A DNA stretch of 64,000 nt, from NCBI GenBank assembly GCA_029882975.1, contig JAOUJW010000018.1, positions 1 to 64,000 on the forward strand. The letters run 5' to 3'. The notes under the pieces were generated by a model, which did not search any database, was not told the DNA's origin, and was given only the letters and a program-made list of their open reading frames with translations. The DNA comes from Gammaproteobacteria bacterium (lineage in GTDB: Bacteria; Pseudomonadota; Gammaproteobacteria; SZUA-152). The position numbers and the translations under genes are program-made. Shown here one piece after another: positions 46,639 to 56,900 of this stretch; within the stretch, counting starts at the first letter, position 1; each line of letters opens with the position of its first letter.

Positions 46639-47099
46639 TAGACGGCTTCCGATGTAGCGGGAACCAATTGATTCTTTTTCATCTGTGCCCGCAAAGATAC
46701 ACGAGCGCCGTGAATATGATTGAGTAGTTCACCTAGGGAAATGTTTAATATGGTAGCAACATCTTTATAACCAAACCCTTCCAATGCAACCAAGAGAAAT
46801 ACTTGGGCCTGCAATGGCGTAAGTTGGTTCAGGTTTAATTGTGCGGCATCGGTGTGTTGCGAAAAAGACCGGCGCTGTTGCTTACTGTTAATCAAATCGT
46901 TGTGCAAATTATGAAAAACACCAAACACCCAGGCTTTAGCAGCCCCGTCCTCTTGCTGTTCCCACAAATAGGTCATGTCGGTGAGACAAGCAATACACTC
47001 AAACACCATGTCGTCAGCCAACTGCGCATCACTGACGAGCGCGTGCGCGTATCGACGCAAATATGGCAATGTATTCTCAATGGATTTTTTTACATCCAA
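46638..47099 (-). CDS. ECF-like sigma factor
   Basis: A 153-residue sigma-70-family protein. Region 2 reads LPYLRRYAHALVSDAQLADDMVFECIACL, and region 4 has TPLQAQVFLLVALEGFGYKDVATILNISLGELLNHIHGAR, the helix-turn-helix that contacts the -35 element. It starts at TTG 47099 with AAGGGG 9 nt upstream, suggesting low expression. The stop and the anti-sigma start share a base (TAATG), so the pair is coupled. No GGAAC-type autoregulatory promoter is evident in the 229 bp upstream. Confidence 0.85.
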   Translation of the reverse strand: MDVKKSIENTLPYLRRYAHALVSDAQLADDMVFECIACLTDMTYLWEQQEDGAAKAWVFGVFHNLHNDLINSKQQRRSFSQHTDAAQLNLNQLTPLQAQVFLLVALEGFGYKDVATILNISLGELLNHIHGARVSLRAQMKKNQLVPATSEAV

Positions 47100-47328
47100 G
47101 ATGGTGACCCCTTAGCTGCGATGAAGTCCCTGATAGCCCCGTCAATATTTTCCCTTTGTAATCAAACCCCCGCCTTATTCCTGGGCCTATGTAGGCAAAA
47201 CGGAAACTCCTGCAGCGAGTATGGGCTAAAACAGAGCAGATAGTTTTAGTTAGTTGGTTGTAAGCGTATATTTACAAGATGGGCTTTGCAACAAAAAACT
47301 GATTTTATTATAACGGTTAGAGATATAA

Positions 47329-48567
47329 TCAAGGGATCGTTATCTCATTTATAAATTTGTGATTTTTTGCGATCACATTGATTCCCTGGGGCGACTGAAT
47401 ATAACATTTTCGGTCCGCCTCCAAATCGTACCCCACTACGGTGCCATCGGGTATATTCACATACTTGTCCACAATACAGTTTTTTATTCGGCAGCCTTTA
47501 CCCACTTTGACCCCATCGAACAACAAACTGTTCTCTATAAAAGAATCCTCATCCACAAATACGTTGTTGAACAAAATACTGTTTTGCACACTGCCTCCGG
47601 TAATCACCGTTCCGCTCGACGAAATGGAATTGATGCAGATACCTTCAGTCCCAAAGCTCCCCGGTGCCGTCCTTGCCGGCGGATATTGACCGGCGTAGGT
47701 CCGTACATGCCAATCACTTTGATACAAATCGACAGGGGGCAACGGTTTTAGCAAATCCATATTAGCTGCATAATAACTATCAATGGTGCCCACATCACGC
47801 CAATAACGATCCTGGGATACCCGGCCGTCGCTACCACCGAATTCGTAACCGTAGACCTGCCCTCCTTCCAATAAATGAGGGATGATGTCACTACCGAAAT
47901 CATGCGAGCTATCATCAAGTCCATGATCACGACGCAGAACATCGAGGAGGAGCGACGTGGAAAATACATAAATCCCCATGGACACAGACGCCATACCGGG
48001 TTCTGTTGGGTGTGCTTGGGGCTGCTCCGGTTTCTCGGCAAAATGATTAATTCTTTTTTGCTCATCCAAACTTAATACACCAAAAGCACCGGCTTCATCG
48101 ATAGGTACCGTCATGCATGCTACCGTCAAACCCGCACCGCTGTCTCTGTGAAACTTCAACATCGGTTCATAATCCATACGATAAATATGATCCCCCGCAA
48201 GAATCAAAACCCACTGTGCCCCACTACGTTCTATCAGATACAGATTTTGATAAATGGCATCTGCTGTTCCTTCGTACCAATTCTCACCGGTACGCATTTG
48301 TGGCGGTACCGTTGTAATGTATTCACCCAACTCCGGATTAAAAATAGACCACCCATTACGCAAATGCTTTTGTAGAGAATGAGATTTATACTGGGTTAGG
48401 ACTAAAATCCGTCGTAGTCCGGAATGGAGACAGTTGCTCAAAGCAAAGTCTATAATGCGATATTTACCGCCAAAGGGTACTGCGGGTTTGGCCCGATCCA
48501 AAGTTAATGGCGCTAAGCGAGTGCCGGTACCTCCGGCTAATACTACGGTAACCGTTTCATTTAACAT
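47329..48567 (-). CDS. glgC: Glucose-1-phosphate adenylyltransferase
   Basis: GlgC makes ADP-glucose for glycogen synthesis. The 412-residue protein has the N-terminal site VLAGGTGTRLAPLTLDRAKPAVPFGG (allosteric and substrate region), LAGDHIYRMDY near residue 125, FAEKP near 178 and the left-handed beta-helix C terminus. GTG 48576 is possible, but ATG 48567 gives the usual start; neither has a clear ribosome binding site. No other glg gene is in the window. Confidence 0.97.
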   Translation of the reverse strand: MLNETVTVVLAGGTGTRLAPLTLDRAKPAVPFGGKYRIIDFALSNCLHSGLRRILVLTQYKSHSLQKHLRNGWSIFNPELGEYITTVPPQMRTGENWYEGTADAIYQNLYLIERSGAQWVLILAGDHIYRMDYEPMLKFHRDSGAGLTVACMTVPIDEAGAFGVLSLDEQKRINHFAEKPEQPQAHPTEPGMASVSMGIYVFSTSLLLDVLRRDHGLDDSSHDFGSDIIPHLLEGGQVYGYEFGGSDGRVSQDRYWRDVGTIDSYYAANMDLLKPLPPVDLYQSDWHVRTYAGQYPPARTAPGSFGTEGICINSISSSGTVITGGSVQNSILFNNVFVDEDSFIENSLLFDGVKVGKGCRIKNCIVDKYVNIPDGTVVGYDLEADRKCYIQSPQGINVIAKNHKFINEITIP

Positions 48568-48769
48568 GGGCAGCACAATCTATTATTGTTCAGAATATTG
48601 AAAGCGTTAGAGAGTATCATGCACGCGGAAGCGATGCCACAACCTATCGACGTAACAAACCATTTGCACGGCACTGTTTCGGTGCAATGCCATTGAATTT
48701 AAAATGTTGAAACGTGTGATAAATGCGCATATCCTACAGCCCCATTGTTGTGCACCCTTATGATGCAAG

Positions 48770-49741
48770 ATGCAAACTGAAAACCCGGCCATCTCATTGG
48801 ACCAAGACTTAGCGGAAGATTTGCTCTATCTTGAAAAAAGATTGGGCAAAACCCATGCGAAACTGCGCCTGGGCATTGAAGTGGCCTCAGATCCCAGGGT
48901 ATTTGGCGGCGGATTGAATTTTTTTCATCCGGAAAACTGGTATTCCACTCATGCGTTAATTCGCTATTGCTTGAAACTCTCCGGCTTGTATTGGCGCGGA
49001 GTGAAAAATGCTGCTAATTTCAAACTCAACCATAACACGTTCAAAATCCCTCATTTACCCCAAGGCTTGCAGGATTTCACGCTTTTGCATTTGAGCGATC
49101 TGCATGTGGACATGAATTTTGAAACCACACGTGAATTAGCCCGGCGAATCGCGTCTTTACAATATGATATCTGTGTGTTGACAGGAGATTATCGAGCCAA
49201 CACATTTGGTTCCATTAAAGGCGCTATGGATGGAATGAAGATAATCATGGAAAGCATAAATGCCCCCGTCTATGGCGTATTGGGGAATCACGACAGCATT
49301 CGCATGGTTCCGCAACTGGAAAAAATGGGCATACACATGCTGTTAAACGAGACCGTGGCCATCGATCGAAACGACAGCCGTTTCTATCTGGCGGGTATTG
49401 ACGATGCTCACTACTTTCGAGTCGACAACATGGAAAAAACTTTAAAAGAAATTCCCGAAGGCGACGTATCCTTGTTGTTAAGCCATACTCCGGAAATTTT
49501 CCGCCAAGCAGCGCACGCCGACTTCAATATCATGCTGTGTGGTCATACCCACGGTGGCCAAATATGCCTGCCCGGTGGTATACCAATCACCCTCGATGCC
49601 AAGTGCCCCCGTTATGTGGGCAAAGGCGACTGGCGCTATAAAAATCTGCAGGGTTACACGTCTGTTGGCGCCGGCACGTCCATTGTGAACGTACGCCTTA
49701 ATTGTCGGCCGGAAATTACCCTTCATACTTTTTCCCGCTGA
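48770..49741 (+). CDS. YkuE-like metallophosphoesterase
   Basis: A 323-residue phosphoesterase using two metal ions. All motifs are intact: SDLHVD (near residue 107), GDYR (near 137), GNHDS (near 169), SHTPE (near 236) and GHTHGGQ (near 255). This set is typical of YkuE/LpxG-type enzymes acting on phospholipid-like or nucleotide-lipid substrates, but there is no N-terminal membrane anchor here; the first 90 residues have no recognised domain. The substrate is unknown. Divergent from glgC. Confidence 0.9.
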   Translation: MQTENPAISLDQDLAEDLLYLEKRLGKTHAKLRLGIEVASDPRVFGGGLNFFHPENWYSTHALIRYCLKLSGLYWRGVKNAANFKLNHNTFKIPHLPQGLQDFTLLHLSDLHVDMNFETTRELARRIASLQYDICVLTGDYRANTFGSIKGAMDGMKIIMESINAPVYGVLGNHDSIRMVPQLEKMGIHMLLNETVAIDRNDSRFYLAGIDDAHYFRVDNMEKTLKEIPEGDVSLLLSHTPEIFRQAAHADFNIMLCGHTHGGQICLPGGIPITLDAKCPRYVGKGDWRYKNLQGYTSVGAGTSIVNVRLNCRPEITLHTFSR

Positions 49742-49755
49742 GTGGAACCGGCTGA

Positions 49756-50235
49756 CTAATAGGGTTTATTGCGTATACGCCAACGATACAACCAACGCGA
49801 CAAGAATATTTCCGCAAAGAAAAACCCGAATACTACCAGCGCTAACCCGGCGGGACTCAGTCCATAGTGGTACTGATAGGCCAAAGCCGGGAACAAACTT
49901 TCCGGAATCTGATCCAGCCCTGTGGCTTGCGCATGTACGGGTAATCCGACACGCCTTTTTATAAAACTGGAAAGCATATCCCCCACCATACACCAAAAGG
50001 CAATGACCCAACCGACTTGCATGGGCAAATTTATAACGACAGCTACCCATGGGGTGAGCAGCAAGGCACTGAGCAAACCGATTAAGGTTTTGGATGAACC
50101 CAACAAGGGCCGACCATCAATAAAACAGGCGTTACCATCCACGGGGTAACGAAAACGCCGCCCCAGTATTTTTCTAACCAGGATGGGGGCGCCATTAGCT
50201 ACGCCAATTAGCAATAACAGTTTTAACTCCAACAT
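49756..50235 (-). CDS. CDP-archaeol synthase-like membrane protein
   Basis: A 159-residue integral membrane protein of the CarS/DUF46 family. Archaeal members transfer CMP to archaeol phosphate; bacterial members are probably CTP-dependent lipid cytidylyltransferases but are little studied. Motifs: NGAPILVRKILG (residue 14 on), LLGSSKTLIGL near 45, GDMLSSFIKRRVG near 85 and DQIPESLFPAL near 107. Four to five membrane helices. Convergent with the phosphoesterase gene. Confidence 0.85.
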   Translation of the reverse strand: MLELKLLLLIGVANGAPILVRKILGRRFRYPVDGNACFIDGRPLLGSSKTLIGLLSALLLTPWVAVVINLPMQVGWVIAFWCMVGDMLSSFIKRRVGLPVHAQATGLDQIPESLFPALAYQYHYGLSPAGLALVVFGFFFAEIFLSRWLYRWRIRNKPY

Positions 50236-50239
50236 CGGC

Positions 50240-50671
50240 TTACTTCAACATAGGAGAACGAGTTACACATTGATTAGCGACACAAACTGTGGCCGGTTTG
50301 TCCACGATAACACAAGCCCCCATACGAGCCATTTTCTTATTTAAAAAGCTATTAATTTGATTGTATTGACGAAGCAGCATTTGAAGGTTTTCAACATCGG
50401 TAGTTGCAGTGGAATAAACACGATAGTGCCCCACCCCCCCACAAGGATTGAACCCTTGAGCTACGGTTTTACACTGAGCATGGGATTCACATGCAGTGTG
50501 AATGCTTTTCCCTATTGCGGCAGCCAAACGACGTTCCCGGGCCGTAAGCTGGGAAATGGGTGTCGTCTGTAAAGCATCACTGTCGATCGGTTTTATTTGG
50601 ACAGCACTGCCTTGAGTGCAGGCTTGACCAACCAGCATCAAAACCAATGACACACTCCGAATAATGCCCAT
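50240..50671 (-). CDS. Hypothetical cysteine-rich lipoprotein
   Basis: A 143-residue protein of unknown function. The signal peptide IIRSVSLVLMLVGQAC ends in a lipobox-like GQAC. The mature part has six further cysteines (CESHAQC, NPCGG, GACVIVD, VCVANQC), consistent with disulfides in the periplasm. The frame extends to GTG 50698; ATG 50671 gives a proper signal peptide. It lies 4 bp before the CarS-like gene on the same strand, probably coexpressed. Confidence 0.7.
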   Translation of the reverse strand: MGIIRSVSLVLMLVGQACTQGSAVQIKPIDSDALQTTPISQLTARERRLAAAIGKSIHTACESHAQCKTVAQGFNPCGGVGHYRVYSTATTDVENLQMLLRQYNQINSFLNKKMARMGACVIVDKPATVCVANQCVTRSPMLK

Positions 50672-50710
50672 AGAATATTCTAACCGCGGCAGCCCCACCG
50701 CATGATAACT

Positions 50711-51121
50711 TTATTCCTGCGTATCAATGGGTTGGACACTGATCTCCCAATCATAGGAGCAATCCAAGTGTACCCGAACTGAGACAATACCATTGAGACC
50801 ATCCTGTAGCATAGCGGTCATGGGGGTTCGATTCCTGAAACGCTTATTGATTTTGTGCAACCAAAATGTACCCATTTGCTCGTTGAGTGGAAAACTGGTA
50901 CGTAAGGCATCAGCAATACCAATAAGATGTTCCGCCCGTTTCAGCACTTCAGGATCATCAGGCAATGGGGTACCGTCAGAGTATTTGTGCAGTGATCGAG
51001 AACGTATCGATGCTGGAAATGCCAAAAGACTCAGTTTGTCACTATTGGACAAATTCCAATCATCCAGCAAATTCATCACCATTCGAGCCATTTGGCTACT
51101 TTCCGGTGGTTTTTCCGTCAT
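50711..51121 (-). CDS. DUF2384 (Xre/MbcA/ParS)-like protein
   Basis: A 136-residue protein. Residues 9-60 look like the Xre-type N-terminal fold (MARMVMNLLDDWNLSNSDKLSLLAF) and the C-terminal part (LHKINKRFRNRTPMTAMLQDGLNGI) resembles the toxin-binding domain of MbcA/ParS/Xre antitoxins. Antitoxins of this type usually pair with a RES or similar toxin, but none is adjacent; the nearest genes encode a lipoprotein and an M48-like protein. Treat as a solitary domain protein. Confidence 0.65.
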   Translation of the reverse strand: MTEKPPESSQMARMVMNLLDDWNLSNSDKLSLLAFPASIRSRSLHKYSDGTPLPDDPEVLKRAEHLIGIADALRTSFPLNEQMGTFWLHKINKRFRNRTPMTAMLQDGLNGIVSVRVHLDCSYDWEISVQPIDTQE

Positions 51122-51259
51122 GGTGTTTTAAAGAATCATCAAATTAAAACGATAAGTTATAACAGGCGGGCACGATTGGCAAATTTTCCGACTAAGCCGG
51201 TAGGGATGCTATTTCCAGCGTCAGGCCAAGCTATTGTTTTAATGGCGGTAATATGATTT

Positions 51260-52558
51260 GTGACTCGGGTCACGGAGATTGAAGAGCCGAAACCGTTATT
51301 ATGTTTATCCCTCTATAGGCTAATGCCAATGCTGAAAAAACTGAATCAACGAATAAAAAACGCCATGAACGAACGGCTGTACCAATTCGCCACCCGGTTC
51401 GAGCGCCTGTATCAAATCCTGTCCATATCCTTGGCCGTAGTCGGTCATCTGTTTTTATACAGTTTTCCTCTGCTGGTCCTTGGAAGTTTATTATTGATTC
51501 TGAGCCAGAGTTTACCTCTTTCCATTCCGGCAATGATTACCATCGGAATTTGCTTGGGGATCATGGCATTCGGCATTTTCATAAGTTATCGAATAGCCAC
51601 TATAAAATTCCAGACACCCGAAGGTCTTGCCATTGAACCGGGTAAAGCGCAAGAACTCTTTCAAGTGATTGCAGAAGTGGAAGACGCGTACAAGCTGGTG
51701 CAAGTGCACAAGCTGGTCATCTCCGATAGCTACAATATAGAATTACTGAAAACACCACGTAATGGTTTCCCGTATTTGTCCCATAACACCTTGGTCGTGG
51801 GTCTACCCTTGGCACAAACCTTATCGCCGGAGTACTTTGCTATTGCTGTACGGCGTAAGTTGATTCAATATTCCAAACGTCATAATCCCATTATCAACTG
51901 GGTCAACCAGCTACGCCATGTGTGGCCCTTATATGCCCGTGCTTTTAAAAAACGCGGAGCTGTTGGAGATCAATTGATCCACTGGTTTTTCAGCGGATTC
52001 AGTCGCTTCTATGAGTTTTTTACCCGCCGCTGCGTGCAATTGGACGAACTCCACGCTGACAAGGGCGCTCTGGACATGGTGAATGCCGAGGAATTACTGA
52101 AAACGATAGAGACCATGTTGATCAGTGAAACATTTCTGAATTCCAAATATTGGCCCAACGTACTGAACGCCGCGCGGAAAAACCCCAAAGCCGCCCCGCC
52201 ACCGTTTAACAAAATATCTGAAATGGTGCGTAACACACTGGCGGGTATGGATAAATCCAAATGGCTCGTGATGCATTTAAGCAAAGAGGCAATGAAAATC
52301 CACAAAGGTACCAAAGCACCGTTTAAAGCCCGAATGGCCGAGCTGGGGTGTTCCAGCGTGGAGGAACCGGAAGTAATGAAACAATGTGCGGCTCAATACT
52401 ACTTTGGAGAAAATTACCCGAAAATAGTCATGGTGATGAACAAACAATGGTTGACACGTGCTTTCCGGAGCGTGAAACCGGTAGTGCCACTGCAAAAACC
52501 GCCAACCAAGCAGACCAAGGTGGCTCCGGCAGCTGCATTGGCCGCCGGGAAAAAATAG
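51260..52558 (+). CDS. Inactive M48-like membrane protein
   Basis: A 432-residue protein with two membrane helices (about 57-85 and 90-112) and a domain resembling M48 (HtpX/Ste24) peptidases. Where active enzymes have HExxH, it reads AVRRKLIQYSKRH; the downstream Asp-containing ELHADKGAL keeps the third-ligand region. With the zinc-binding histidines missing, peptidase activity is unlikely. The C terminus is basic and Pro/Ala-rich. Start is uncertain: GTG 51260, ATG 51323 or ATG 51329. Confidence 0.7.
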   Translation: MTRVTEIEEPKPLLCLSLYRLMPMLKKLNQRIKNAMNERLYQFATRFERLYQILSISLAVVGHLFLYSFPLLVLGSLLLILSQSLPLSIPAMITIGICLGIMAFGIFISYRIATIKFQTPEGLAIEPGKAQELFQVIAEVEDAYKLVQVHKLVISDSYNIELLKTPRNGFPYLSHNTLVVGLPLAQTLSPEYFAIAVRRKLIQYSKRHNPIINWVNQLRHVWPLYARAFKKRGAVGDQLIHWFFSGFSRFYEFFTRRCVQLDELHADKGALDMVNAEELLKTIETMLISETFLNSKYWPNVLNAARKNPKAAPPPFNKISEMVRNTLAGMDKSKWLVMHLSKEAMKIHKGTKAPFKARMAELGCSSVEEPEVMKQCAAQYYFGENYPKIVMVMNKQWLTRAFRSVKPVVPLQKPPTKQTKVAPAAALAAGKK

Positions 52559-52559
52559 T

Positions 52560-52847
52560 TCAGCAGTCGTCGTCTTGTTCCATCACTCCGGATTTCGGAT
52601 TGAACCATTGGGTATTTATAAACATCATCGAACCTATACGTTCGAAATAAGCGTCCATTGCTCCAGCGATATCCTTATCACTTATTCCGTCATAGATAAA
52701 CACCTGGCCTTCTCTCTCCAGAACCAAATCCTGCGTATCGGGATTCAGTAGACGTTGTTTTTGCCAATCCGCAGCCCAGGTATTGTAACTGGCAGTAAAC
52801 AACACAGCTCCTGCAATAACGGCCACCCATTTGTTCCAATCGTTCAC
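52560..52847 (-). CDS. Small exported hypothetical protein
   Basis: A 95-residue protein with a signal peptide (WVAVIAGAVLFTASYNTWA/ADW). The mature domain has LVLEREGQVFIYDGISDKDI and MMFINTQWFNPKSG and ends in EQDDDC. No family recognised. Convergent with the M48-like gene, with only 1 bp between the stop codons. Confidence 0.6.
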   Translation of the reverse strand: MNDWNKWVAVIAGAVLFTASYNTWAADWQKQRLLNPDTQDLVLEREGQVFIYDGISDKDIAGAMDAYFERIGSMMFINTQWFNPKSGVMEQDDDC

Positions 52848-53012
52848 AACTTTTTCACCTCATTTCTGTCAAAAAACAACTTCCTTTTGTTCATAATGAC
52901 ACCAGCGCCGGCGTCAGAGTTTAGTCGAAATGAATCAGCCCGGCGCTGAGTCTCCGGTAAACTATTTGCATGGCAATGGAACGGAATCATAGAAAATGGG
53001 TATGTTGCGACC

Positions 53013-53729
53013 ATGATAAAATCACTGTTTGACAAAGTAGATCGCTGGATCTTTTTCTCGAAAATCGGCGCTGTTCTCCTGCTGGCCCTGCTATTAGTGG
53101 AAACCGGGTTTGTGCTGGGCTTAATGCCTGACTGGGAGCAGTTTATTCATGGTCCGATTCAAAAATCCCGCATTATTATGGACTACGAATATTTGCAAAC
53201 GCAAAACAAAGGCTGGCCGAGCTTGCAGTGGAATCCCATTCCACTATCGAAAATTCCAAAGACAATGCTTCGCTCCGTGGTAGTGGCAGAAGACAGCCGC
53301 TTCTATAAACACGATGGATTTGACGAGGAGGCATTTCAAAAAGCCATGGAATACAATTTACGCAAAGGACGCTTTGTCTATGGAGCCAGCACCATATCCC
53401 AGCAAACTGTGAAAAACCTTTTTCTAACCACTTCGAAATCACCGTTGCGAAAATTACACGAAGCCATTATTACTTGGGCTATGGAAAAAAACGTGGGTAA
53501 AAAGCGCATTTTGGAAATCTATTTGAACATTGCTGAGTTTGGGCGCGGAGTTTATGGTGTAGATGCAGCGGCAAGGTACTATTTTGGAAAACCCGCCGGA
53601 AAACTAACACAACAGGAAGCCATCGAGTTGGCCGCCACCCTACCCGCTCCGGTGAAACATAATCCGCGAACTCGTACGGCTTTTTTTAAAAAACATCGTG
53701 ACAAAATTCAGCGAAATTTAGGTGTTTAA
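53013..53729 (+). CDS. mtgA: Monofunctional peptidoglycan glycosyltransferase
   Basis: MtgA polymerises lipid II into glycan strands on the outer face of the inner membrane. The 238-residue protein has one N-terminal membrane helix (about 17-37) and the GT51 motifs: VVAEDSRFYKHDGFD with the catalytic Glu (near residue 90), GASTISQQTVKNLFL near 128, KKRILEIYLNIAEFG near 168 and the later AAARYYFGKPA. All are intact. Length is normal. Confidence 0.95.
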   Translation: MIKSLFDKVDRWIFFSKIGAVLLLALLLVETGFVLGLMPDWEQFIHGPIQKSRIIMDYEYLQTQNKGWPSLQWNPIPLSKIPKTMLRSVVVAEDSRFYKHDGFDEEAFQKAMEYNLRKGRFVYGASTISQQTVKNLFLTTSKSPLRKLHEAIITWAMEKNVGKKRILEIYLNIAEFGRGVYGVDAAARYYFGKPAGKLTQQEAIELAATLPAPVKHNPRTRTAFFKKHRDKIQRNLGV

Positions 53730-53880
53730 TTCCGGCCCAGGGGAACATTACCTCAATTTGCACTGATCCACCTGTTTTCGGTATATTAAGGATCAAGGGG
53801 ACGCATCAAGGTGGCTGTATCACAGACCATCGGATTTCTACACAACCGTGGCACATAATCTATACAATACAAAGAGTTAA

Positions 53881-53901
53881 TGTGCCACTCGGGGGCACAC
53901 T
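53881..53901 (+). promoter_or_regulatory. Hairpin covering the ribosome binding site
   Basis: Arms TGTGCC (53881-53886) and GGCACA (53894-53899) around a 7-nt loop lie directly before the ATG of the large beta-helix gene. The only purine-rich candidate Shine-Dalgarno (GGGGG, 53891-53895) falls in the loop and stem, so folding could limit translation. Confidence 0.4.
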
Positions 53902-56900
53902 ATGAAACTGTCACAGGGCCGGTTCGCGGTCGTATGCTATATCGCCACACTCTTTACCCTTAGCACATTGTCTACGCAAGCAGCCATTCTGAAGGTCAAC
54001 AACAGCGATCTGGACTGCAATGACACGCGCACCGGTTTGCCGGCAGATACTCCCTATTGCAACGTAGCATCGGCGTTTACCGACGCGGTGGACGGTGATG
54101 AAATCCAGGTATCACCGGGCGTGTATCGTACCAATATCAGTTCAACCAAAGCCATTGTGATTACCGGAAGTGGCCCCGGAGCCACTGTATTGGATGGCGG
54201 TGACAGCACGCGTATTTTTTTGGCCAGTCAAAGTTTGACACTGTCCAATCTCAGTTTAACCAACGGCCACGCGAAATCTTCCGGTGCCGGTGGGGCTATT
54301 CGAATCTCCGGCACCACTCAGGTCGCCGTTCTCACTATCGACAATGTGGTGTTTTACAACAACCAAGCCACAATCGGTGGCGCCATCGCCACCGCCGGAA
54401 ACAATGTCATAGTCAACATCAACAACAGCCAGTTTCAAAACAATAGTGCCACGCGTTTTGGCGGTGCGATTTATTACTACGGTGACAGCAACTCCACTCA
54501 AAGTTTGCAAATCAACAACAGCAGTTTCAGCAATAATCAAGTCACTGATAATAACCGAGCCAATCAAGGCGGCGGGGCTCTGTACAATATGGGTAACGCC
54601 AGTGTGAGCAACACCACATTTAGTGGTAATAGCGCCAGCCATGGAACCGGACAAGTTAACGGTGGCGCCATCAACAATCAGGCCACCGGCATCTTAACGT
54701 TACACAGCAGTACAATAGCGGATAACCAAAGCACCATGGGCACTGGCGGAATATACAACCTGGGCAATCTCACTTTGAGCAATTCCATCTTAGCCAATAA
54801 TTCGGTTAACGCCAGTCCAGCCAATTGCAACAGCATCAGTTCCGCCGGTTATAATCTTATTGGTGATACCACCAATTGTACTCTCAACGGCAGTGACACC
54901 ACTGACATCAGCAACGCCACTGCAGTCCAACTGGGCATAGGCCCTTTGGCAAACAATGGCGGCCCGGGACTCAGCCACGCTTTGAACAGCGGCAGTGCAG
55001 CCATCGACAGCGGCAGTTGTACACTATTGTACGATCAGCGCGGCGCTCAGCGCAGCGGCACCTGCGACCGTGGTGCTTATGAGGCTACAACAACGCCTGA
55101 CATTCTCGTATATCCTGCCCAAGGTATCATTACCACTGAAGCAGGCCATACGGTGACCTTAAGTGTGGTTCTCAGCGCCCCACCCAGCGCCGTTGTTCAA
55201 TTGAACATAGCCAGTTCCCTACCCAGTGAAATCTCAGTTTCCCCCACAACCCTGACGTTTACCAGCACCAATTGGAATACCGTACAAACGCTCTCGTTGT
55301 CAGGTCAGACCGATAATCTCACGGATGCTGACCAACCCGTACAAATTAGTCTAAGTGATGGCGCCTTATCCGCCTCTGTCACGGCTACTAACTGGAACGT
55401 CAATAATGTTGCCTCACCGGGATTTACAATTAGAGCGCCGGATCAATTGATCACGACGGAACAAAGCCAGACGGCACATTTTTTTATAAAACTCACCAGC
55501 CGACCCACTATTGGAACGCAGGTGGCAATAACTGCCCGCATCACCGGCATTAATGCCGACGAAGCATCCATTTCCGTCACCCTGCCCATAATATTTAACG
55601 CTGACAACTGGAACTTCGAACAACCCATCAGCGTCCAGGGCATAGACGATACTATTGTGGATGGCAATCAGGAATATCAACTGGAATTCTTACTGGAAAC
55701 CGACAACACCCTAACCACCGATGCCATATACCAAAACGCAGGCATTGCTACTCAAAATTTCACTATGATTAATCTGGATAATGACCTGCCCAATGGTGAA
55801 ACAATGGGCGTAACCGTTACCCAGCCGACAATAACGGAAACTTCTGAAAATGGAGCGGAAACATCCTTTCAGGTACAACTGAGGTCACAACCCACAGCCA
55901 ATGTCACCTTAAACATGCTCAGCAACCTGCCTGGTGAAGGCAATATCAGCAATCCACCGTCGGCTCAGCTGATATTTACACCAACGAACTGGGCTTCACC
56001 ACAAACTGTGACTGTAAGAGGTCAGGACGATAATTATGTTGACGGTAACAGACCCTACAGCATTCTGTTCGACAGCCCCCAATCTACCGATTTGGTTTAC
56101 AGCCTCGCGGTTATCGATCGCATAGATTTAACCAATATTGATAATGAAACACCCGGCATGATGGTGACGGCAGGAACCGCCCTGATCACCAATGAAACCG
56201 GAAGTTCGGTGGACATCCAAGTGGAATTAACAAGCCCTCCCAGACCCGGCACTGTAGTTGTAGTCAGCACGAATTACGATACCACAGAGCATCAGGTATC
56301 GCCTGAAAGTATTACCTTCACTGACACGAACTGGGGCCAACAGACGTTCACCATAACCGGATTGGATGATGCGACTCGTGATGGGGATGTAGTGGATTCA
56401 ATATCCGTTTTTGTCAGCAACACCAGCACCAACGGTCCCTATCATAACTCCGGTCTGCAAGAAACCGTATTGGTGACCAACATAGACAACGGATCAGTAG
56501 CCAACCCGGGCATTACGGTCACTGCCCCGGCGCAACTTCAAACCTCCGAGGATGGCACCACAGACACCTTTACGGTGGCATTACAAACCCAACCGGCGAC
56601 CAACGTCGTCATCACGGTCCAAAGCTCCGATCCTACGGAAGGGACTGTGAACACGAATAACAGTCTTAACCTCACCTTTACACCAAGCAACTGGTCTACG
56701 CCACAAACCGTAACCATCACCGGAGCCAGTGATGGGGACAGTGTCGATGTCAACTATCAAATCCAATTTTTGGTTTCCGGTGATCCCAGCTACGCCGGTA
56801 TGCAGGTCGCCCCGATCCCTGCGATCAATATCGATGTTTCGTCCGCGATCATTGTCACGCCTACCGGGGGTTTGGTCACCACCGAAGAGGGGGCGACAGC

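Noticed and set aside
50711-51121. Complete toxin-antitoxin module
   Set aside because: No toxin-like gene is adjacent on either side.
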